Source of the DNA: Sphaerosporella brunnea
Taxonomy: Eukaryota > Ascomycota > Pezizomycetes > Pezizales > Pyronemataceae
Assembly: GCA_008704415.1 (NCBI GenBank)
Contig: VXIS01000068.1
Coordinates: 62,001 to 126,000 of the forward strand
Direction of reading: 5' to 3'
DNA: 64,000 bases
Shown here piece after piece: positions 57,681 through 64,000 of the stretch (within the stretch, counting starts at the first letter, position 1; the number at the start of each line of letters is the position of its first letter). A program made the position numbers and the translations under genes. Under the pieces are notes generated by a model. It searched no databases, had not been told where the DNA came from, and worked only from the letters and a program-made list of their open reading frames with translations.

Positions 57681-57706
57681 TCTCCGCCAAACGCCAAAAC
57701 GAATGA
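56767..57706. other. eL30 3' flank and gene-poor stretch
   Basis: Contains a small Cys-containing frame (57293-57445, listed separately) and a poly-A tract at 57653-57680. Nothing else supported. Confidence 0.45.
57293..57445 (+). CDS. small Cys-rich ORF, 50 aa, unrecognised
   Basis: ATG-initiated MAESSYSRIQRIALCILNKL, then CAEKHCCEGTESAGVCNSRK and NCPFHPKQVK. Six Cys residues fall in the second half. No signal peptide or known family is evident. It could be a short zinc-binding peptide or chance; the upstream sequence is also open in other frames. Confidence 0.2.
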   Translation: MAESSYSRIQRIALCILNKLCAEKHCCEGTESAGVCNSRKNCPFHPKQVK

Positions 57707-57928
57707 TGAAAGGAGTGGGACTTGAACCCACGCTCAGTTTCCCGAACCAGGAGATTAGACATTAAGGTTGAACCCCAACCTGGCGCCATAGCCAACTCGG
57801 CCATTTTTGTTTTGTTTTAATCATACTGTATTCGGCCGCTTGCGGCCATGAAATACGGGCTATATACACAAGCCTACCCTTGAACCTCATGTGTCCACAG
57901 ACGGGCGACCAACTCGGCCATCTTGCCT
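57707..57928 (-). pseudogene. class II tRNA (Leu/Ser-type) split by LINE insertion
   Basis: Minus strand: GATGGCCGAGTTGG appears just before the LINE (to 57909) and ATGGCCGAGTTGG again after it (57804-57792). The second copy continues into a normal-looking class II tRNA body: a D arm, a CCAGG...CCTGG anticodon stem holding an intron-like loop, a variable arm, a T arm GTGGGTTCAAGTCCCAC and acceptor TCCTTTC. The acceptor 5' strand is now 104 bp away and pairs imperfectly. The anticodon could not be fixed with confidence. The gene is probably dead unless the downstream copy is transcribed. Confidence 0.6.
57805..57908 (-). mobile_element. truncated LINE 3' end inserted in a tRNA gene
   Basis: The 104-bp insert is bounded by a 13-bp exact duplication (CCAACTCGGCCAT at 57792-57804 and 57909-57921) and ends in an A-rich tail on the minus strand. 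It matches the last ~100 bp of the LINE at 15654-16362, including CGCCCGTCTGTGG, ACATGAGG, CAAGGGTAG, and GGCCGCAAGCGGCCGAATAC. Confidence 0.85.
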
Positions 57929-58288
57929 TGCGTGTTTGAGTGGGCTGCTTCGCATTAAATAGGGTGGAGGACTAAATGGCCAAAGGAAAGAGGTGGCGGA
58001 GGGTAGGGTTGGTGTCGGGGGGAAAAGCGGGTTTGACGATTTCCAAAATTGAGGGTTGTGGCCGGTTCCTTAAAGACGCAGCCATCTAGCGCAGTATGAG
58101 CCGTTGCTGAGATACAGAGATTTGTAACGATCAACCGACGTGAAGAGTGTCCCTAACGCTATTTCAAGTGAGTGAAATTACATGAAAACGCCAACGTTGA
58201 AAATGAAAACCTGGAACATTGATGGAAAATCCGCGACTTCCGAGGACTCGGCGAGGAGTAAAAAAAAAATCAAAATACAACGATCGTA

Positions 58289-58368
58289 TGACCACGGCAG
58301 GGATCGAACCTGCAATCTCTTGATTACACACATCGTAGTCAAGCGCCTTGCCATTGGGCCACGCGGCC
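58289..58368 (-). tRNA. tRNA-Arg(ACG), intron-containing
   Basis: Identical mature sequence to the 47044 copy, with an 8-nt intron (TGTGTGTA or equivalent register) after position 37. A/B boxes are intact. An A-rich run on the plus strand (58260-58269) supplies the T-run terminator. The 5' flank carries CCGTTTCAATATCAA. Confidence 0.92.
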
Positions 58369-59846
58369 AGTTGATATTGAAACGGCTCGTTTTACCAATC
58401 TGAAGAATTTCTATTGTGCTCAGCCTCTCTATCCTCGGGCAACGATAACTACTGGATTCATCGAGTCTCCCGGCAGTATATCTAACTTGGTACTGTTACG
58501 GCGTAGCAAGGATACCTAGATCAGTGATCTAAATCAAAGGAACTGCATTGCTCTTTCGGCCGCCACAGCTGCCATGGAATGGAAGACCTCATAAGCAGGC
58601 TCCGCGATACCATGATCCCAATTGATTGTAGTAACTGCAATGCCGGCATCGTATGCAGACTATCTGAATCGGTTGAGTAGCGTTGTCTTATATGTAAGAT
58701 ACACCGTCAAAGCAGCAGCACAATTCCAAGAAACAGCAGGGGAGAGCAATCGAGTGACAACTGAGGTGGTGGTTCCCCGACATCTCCACCAACCCCCCGC
58801 CCCCGCAACGCCTCTACCCTCGTGCCGCAGAGTCGAAGGGAGTATCTTGTCAGGGAAACAAGGCAACGGATCTTACTGGCAGTACGGACTCTGCCGCAAA
58901 ATCTGGTGACTCTGAGCGTCCAAACACCGCCTTTCAAAACACCGGCATCCATTGGTGATATGTTTCCATGTAGGAGTGACGGTGACCAACAGGTTAGGTT
59001 CCTACGTACGAACATACCTAGTGGCTATGGTTCCGCCGGGGATGGATACTTGTTAGCTGCTAAAATACTGAATTATACACATTTTCCGAGCAGTCATCCG
59101 GGTAGATGTCGCTTTTAGGCTCCGAAAATTCGCCTCTAAACTTCTGCCCTCTACAACATCGACTCCTCTAAAGTACTGACAGCTCTTCGAAGTGAACGGT
59201 ACTGAACCCGTGTCTTATATCCTGAGGGTCCCGCCGTTGGTGTTCCCTCTCGTTTGGACTTGGTGCTAGGAGGGGAAACACTCTACATACTACGCAATGC
59301 GGTTGGGGCATTATGCGTCATAGAGGCAGTCCTGCCGTGGCCATCCGTTAAATAAAACGGGCCACAAGAAATAGAAAAAGATATGTATACCTGGCAGTCC
59401 AGAGCCAGCCTGCAGTGCTGTTCGCTCCGGAGCTCGCTCTCCTACAACGCTTGTACCCGGCATCCTGAAATTGACCGGTCCTTTGCAACAGCCATGCCCC
59501 CTCAGTCCGATAATTATGCCTTGCCGCAGGTTTTTCCGTTACGATCTGCCACAATTATGAGGCTCGATGCTTGCTACAGGTAGTCAGGAGCCGCTGGTCC
59601 GGCGGTTTGTAAGGCCATCCTTGAACTTTAGCCCTACCCGCCGCTTGACATCGGCTCCACTAGAGCAACAATAAGCTCGTGATTGATGATATACGTATAT
59701 CCCGCAGTTCCCTGCCGCTGCTGCTTAAACTACTCTCCGAACTTTACAAACATAAATCCACCCACTTGAGGTTTCCCATAAAGCTCTGCTCCACCTCCCT
59801 TCCAAGTGGGAACCAAGTTCGCAAACCTTCATGCTCAATTCATATT
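58369..59846. other. gene-free stretch in the tRNA island
   Basis: No recognised protein gene; frames are short and unconvincing. Confidence 0.45.
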
Positions 59847-59930
59847 GGCCGCGTGGCCCAATGGCAAGGCGCTTGACTACGACTCCTCAGTGGTATCAAG
59901 AGATTGCAGGTTCGATCCCTGCCGTGGTCA
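59847..59930 (+). tRNA. tRNA-Arg(ACG), intron-containing
   Basis: Same mature sequence as the other three copies. The intron is ~12 nt (CTCCTCAGTGGT) and unlike the others. A T-run terminator lies near 59962-59969. Confidence 0.92.
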
Positions 59931-61016
59931 CTCTGTGGGTGAATGCTCTTTATGAGTGTTTCTTTTTTTGTTTTGCCCCTTTGTGTGTTGGGGGGGCGTG
60001 GGGGGTTTATTAGGCATGGCCATTTGAATTTTTTTTTCTTGCCCGGCCAGTGGGGCTTGTAAACGGTGAGCGCATGAAGTCGCGACATTGCCTTTTGCAA
60101 GCCTTTGTAAGCTGGGGGCTTGCCTTCGAAAAGGTGAAACTCGCCTGAGAAGACTCTGGGAGCTGCCATATGAAGGTTGTATCTTTTTTTTTAGTTTTTG
60201 GAACGTGAAGGGATGCTTTCTGGCCAGTTGGGCCCAGCTGGTGGCCGAGTTGATCGTGGCGTTGATCGTGGTGCTGCTGCTGCCAGTGGTTCTTCAACAA
60301 AGCGGTGATGCTCTACTCTTAAATCTATGATCTATAAGTTTCCTACGGGTTAGAGGGCCTCCCAACAACATCCAGTCGCGCTATCCCCCAACAAACGCAC
60401 GATATGGGGCCCGGCCGTCCAGTTTCTGGACATACAGTCACTGGCCGCAACTGCCAAGGGGGGGCGGGCCGATCCGGGTGAATGTGGCCTGGCCAGCGTT
60501 GGCTCATCTGGCCGAGCCCGGGGTTGAAGTAAACTAGGAACCATCGAATTATAGAAGATCCATACTTCCTACACGTCCCGATCACGCCACCGAGGCCAGC
60601 CTCCTCTTCAGCCCAACCCGGCCTACCTCCTGGCTCAGGCACAGCCCGAGCTGGCCTCCACAACCCATGTTAGGCGTTGTGTTGTAATGCAAGCAAGGAC
60701 TTGAACTATGTATAATTGATGGCGCACGAACGACGAGTGACCAACCGTGAGTCGCTCGCTTCTTTTCTTTCTGTGCCCCATGTTGAAGAAGTCAACCCAA
60801 ACTGCTGTTGGTTGCCGCCCCCCCCCCACTCTAGATAATAATAACCCTGGCGATTTCATCTAGAAGCAGAAGAACAAAAAGCCACTCTAAGTGATGCCAA
60901 AACAGCTATATTCCAACCCAAACCGAGCGGGAAGTGATCATGAGTGGACTTGCCAAAAAAAAACAAGGGCGGGACAGGGCGAAGGCACCGTGAGAACCAA
61001 AAAAAAAAAAAACTTT
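59931..61016. other. gene-free stretch in the tRNA island
   Basis: Contains poly-T/poly-A tracts and GC-rich sequence with GGCCCGGCCG-like runs (60400-60660). No gene recognised. Confidence 0.45.
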
Positions 61017-61102
61017 TGACCACGGCAGGGATCGAACCTGCAATCTCTTGATTCCAATTGTTTCAATCGTAGTCAAGCGCCTTGCCATTGGGCCACGCGG
61101 CC
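61017..61102 (-). tRNA. tRNA-Arg(ACG), intron-containing
   Basis: Same sequence and same intron (TTGAAACAATTGGA) as 47044-47129. A T-run terminator is supplied by the A-run at about 61000-61012 on the plus strand. Confidence 0.93.
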
Positions 61103-61883
61103 ATCTCCTGTTCTTGTCTTTCCCCCATTCAACTTAAGCTCCCCCTCGAAACTATGTATATAATATTCTTCGGCCCCGGCATCAAGTACGCGGGTGAGAT
61201 GACACCTTCCCCTCCAACGCCCATAAGAACCACAGTATCGCGCCGGACAGCGCAATAGATATTTAAATTTAACTTTATTCCCTCGCCACCGCCGCAGTAG
61301 GTAGGGTAGATAGAGTATCAAGTATCAATCAAGTAAAACAAGAGAAAGGAAAAAAAAAAGCAGTAACTCCCAAAAACCCCTTCAACAGACAGACGAACAA
61401 GAAAAAAAAAGGGAAACACGTACATACAGAACCCCCTCCCCGGCAAAGCGATATCATATGGAATACAAGAAGACGTAGTAGTAGCAATAAGGTAGTAGGT
61501 AGTAAAAAGTCAAGTAAAAGAACAAAAACACGTTATGGTAATAGTGGTAATTGATAAGTCCGTCAAGAAAAAATAAGACAAATACTATCCGAAAACCCCG
61601 AATGAAGGAAACAAAGAGAGTAGTAAGTAGTACATACCCAGCCGTCCGCAACCAAACAAAAGCAGTACATAGCAGAAAAGAAGGGGGGCATGGAAGGGGC
61701 ATTATGTAAATCGTCGTGACAATTCATTACACAGATATACCGGTATAGACGTGAAGACGTGAGACTCTAGATTTTACCTTTGGGTTGGAGGTGGGCTTGA
61801 AAAATAGATGAAAACGAAAAAGGGTGCGAAAAATAAAAGCGCCTTCCATGCGGTAACCTTTATCATGAAAATGCCGGAATGAC
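61103..61883. other. 3' flank of CAF40
   Basis: AT-rich low-complexity sequence with GTAGTAGTA-like repeats (61473-61510). Probably the CAF40 3' UTR and flank; no other gene. Confidence 0.45.
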
Positions 61884-63101
61884 CTATTCAGCAACGCAGT
61901 CCGATAGGTTTATCAAGAGCTGCGCAAGGCAGCGTTTCGTGGCCGCGTCGTCGCGGAGAACAGACGAGAAGGTTGCATCTCGCAGCGGTTCCGGGAGACA
62001 TTGACGCAGCGCCTCCCTGGCCCGAGGATTGTCGCTCAGACTATTTCGTGGTCAGCACTTCACACACCTCACGCAACGGTAGATGGGATGAAATCAAAGC
62101 AACATACCGAAGGAAACACCGTACGACGTGCTTGAGTAGCCGTACGGTCTGTTGCTCGACCAGCTGAGAAACCATGTTGCTCAGCACCGTGCCGACTGCA
62201 TAGAACCGTTCGTACGTCTGGCAGATGTATTGCAGGCCCATGTCATCCAGCAGGATCTTCTGCACGATGAAGATCGCCACCGTCTTTGACAGCTCAGAAC
62301 CCGTCTCCATGATACGCAAGCACAACGGAATTATCTCAGTCGACAACAGGAAGTTGATGACATCAGACGAGTCATTCTTGACGAGCGCTCCAATAACACC
62401 GAGCGACGTCAGCCGCAGGTATTCGAAGGGTCTGGACTTGGAGGTCGTGTTGAGGAACGGATATAGAAAGAGTGGAATATGAGCTACGAGTTAAGATTAA
62501 CATTCAAGCTTCTTTCCCAAGAGCTTGCGTAGCGTACCGTTTAGGAACAAGCCTCGGGTATCATTGTGAGACGCCACACACTGTAGGAGGGCAAGAGCAT
62601 TGCATACTCTGTTAGATGCGGAGGCGGTCAAGCTCGAGGGCATGAGCAGGGGGTAAACTGAGATGATTTCTTGGAGCAGGGAGGTCATTACACCTGAGTA
62701 GAGGGTCTAAAGGTTAATATCTACCGCGTTCTTCGGAGGAGAGAAGGGCCTAAGCAGCACGCACCAACTGAATGCCACAATATGACAGCCAGGTCTTCGA
62801 CTTGTTCCCGCTTCTTGCTCAGTTCCAGCAACGCAGTCTCCCGCCTCTCACCCTGCACCAACTCCATGATCCACGTATAGACCTTCGCGTCTTCGTCGGT
62901 GATGGTCGAGCGAGGAGCGTTCAACATGCCACCGGTAGGGGCTGGTGCGGGGGACGAGTGGGTGGGTATCGTCAGCGCCCGCGGCTGCGTCATTCCGTAG
63001 GCGTTGACATGTTGCTGGTGCTGCTGCTGTTGATTCAACCAGCCGCCGTCGGGATGTGGGAAGTGCTGGTGCTGAGGGTAGGCCTGGTGAGAGTGCAACA
63101 T
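61884..63101 (-). CDS. CAF40: CCR4-NOT complex subunit CAF40 (RCD1/CNOT9)
   Basis: Minus-strand exons 63101-62765, 62693-62538, 62483-62108 and 62040-61884 give 341 aa. The N-terminus is His/Gln/Pro-rich and disordered ([17 protein letters not shown]). The armadillo-type Rcd1 domain then runs to the end: [80 protein letters not shown] and [23 protein letters not shown]40 is the peptide- and RNA-binding module of the CCR4-NOT deadenylase. All exon phases agree. The ATG at 63101 is the first in frame. Confidence 0.95.
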
Positions 63102-64000
63102 GGCGTAACCTTCGAGAGGCGTTTTGTACGAGGAGTGAGCGGCAGTGAGAGAGGGAGAGACGGAGCGGTTGGAGAGGGGAGAGATGTGAAGGTGGTGGGA
63201 TTGGCGGGATTGGCTGCTTGGCGGATGCGGCTGATTGCAGGCTAGTGATCAAGACCGGTTACATAAGACGCATAAGATGGATGAGGTAGGTAGAGTAATC
63301 TTATCTGATTCTTCAGGCAAGCATTATATCGAACCGCGATGATTGTGTATCTCGAGTTTTGGACTTCTTGAAGATGCCACCAGAAGGTCTCTGCCACTGG
63401 TTTTTTTTTTCCCCTTCCAGGGAAGCAGACCCTTGAAAAGAAGATCCAGCGCACGGGGAAGTCACCGCTGCCACATAACAGGTCTGTTGATCCCCATCCG
63501 CTCCAACCATGGCTGCCGATCAGCACAGGATGCATGGCCGAGCCCTCTATCAGGTCGGGGATGATTGCCGCCATGTGCCCATCCTCACGCAAACAAACTC
63601 GAGCTGGAAGCTGGCACCTCATTATCACCCTCACATTAAACTATTATTTGGCTCTCCTATACACCGCATTCATCTGCTCCCGCCGCCATCTTATCCCCTC
63701 TCCTTTGCCCCGCACAATTTGTAAGGATAGATACAGAGAAACAAAGCCAGTGAGCAACAACCCGCCGAAAATAACACTGAAAAAGAGGCAAAAAACTCCG
63801 TGAACATTTTGAGCACATGAGTTGGCGGAGGTGGCGGCGGAACGGTTAAAAAAACACAACACATAAACACATAAGGAACACAACCCGAAAACCTCTGCCC
63901 ATCGATGCACTGCCCTGCCACGCCTGCTAGCTAAACCGTCTACTTAACAGCCCAGCCGACGGCCATTCGTGAGATATCGTGTCCAACATTCCGCTCATGG
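63102..64000. other. CAF40 upstream region
   Basis: Promoter and leader of CAF40 plus further non-coding sequence. No recognised gene up to the window edge. Confidence 0.4.

Noticed and set aside
57473..57706. 77-codon frame ending in poly-Lys
   Set aside because: Runs into a poly-A tract and lacks any conserved feature.

Overview
This is a eukaryotic nuclear window from a filamentous ascomycete (Pezizomycotina-type). Genes carry several short introns (about 45-90 nt) with GTRNGT-like donors, CTAAC/CTGAT-like branch sites and YAG acceptors. The recognisable genes are fungal core genes, and four tRNA-Arg(ACG) genes have introns after position 37. No operon, bacterial RBS or CRISPR is present. 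All models were spliced by hand and most close exactly in frame.

Layout. 0-8.5 kb: a TA-flanked MITE, SLD3 (replication initiation) with an MCB box upstream, an NPC2-type lipid-transfer protein, a long inverted-repeat element and an Mpv17/PMP22 membrane protein. 8.5-14 kb: the CHD1 chromatin remodeller (9 exons, 1548 aa). 14-19.8 kb: repeat-rich, with a 5'-truncated LINE with target-site duplication, a tRNA-Asn-like gene with a damaged acceptor stem, a near-perfect hairpin and a broken caspase-like gene. 19.8-21.3 kb: an omega-type glutathione S-transferase. 21.3-35 kb: mostly non-coding, holding one single-exon C2H2 regulator (NRG1-like), microsatellites and three or four small inverted-repeat elements. 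35-39.8 kb: divergent NAA15 (NatA) and RVB2. 40.3-42.5 kb: two decayed genes, one clearly an ARP4 relic. 42.7-44 kb: the fungal 'casein kinase II beta 2' protein. 44.2-46 kb: a spliced-looking non-coding locus with box C/D snoRNAs, one matching the snR41/SNORD32 18S target. 47-56.8 kb: a dense housekeeping block (tRNA-Arg, dephospho-CoA kinase, ARP2, YIF1, ERG26, ribosomal proteins uL1, uS19, eL30). 57-61 kb: a tRNA island with three tRNA-Arg genes and a class II tRNA split by a LINE tail. 61.9-63.1 kb: CAF40/RCD1 of the CCR4-NOT complex.

Gene relations. Several neighbours are divergent over short shared promoters (NAA15/RVB2, ARP2/YIF1, ERG26/uL1, uS19/eL30). Chromatin functions recur (CHD1, RVB2, the ARP4 relic). 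No secondary-metabolite, resistance or virulence cluster was seen. The most unusual signals are the LINE-in-tRNA insertion, the snoRNA host locus, the ARP4 relic next to RVB2, and at least three TA-flanked MITE types.
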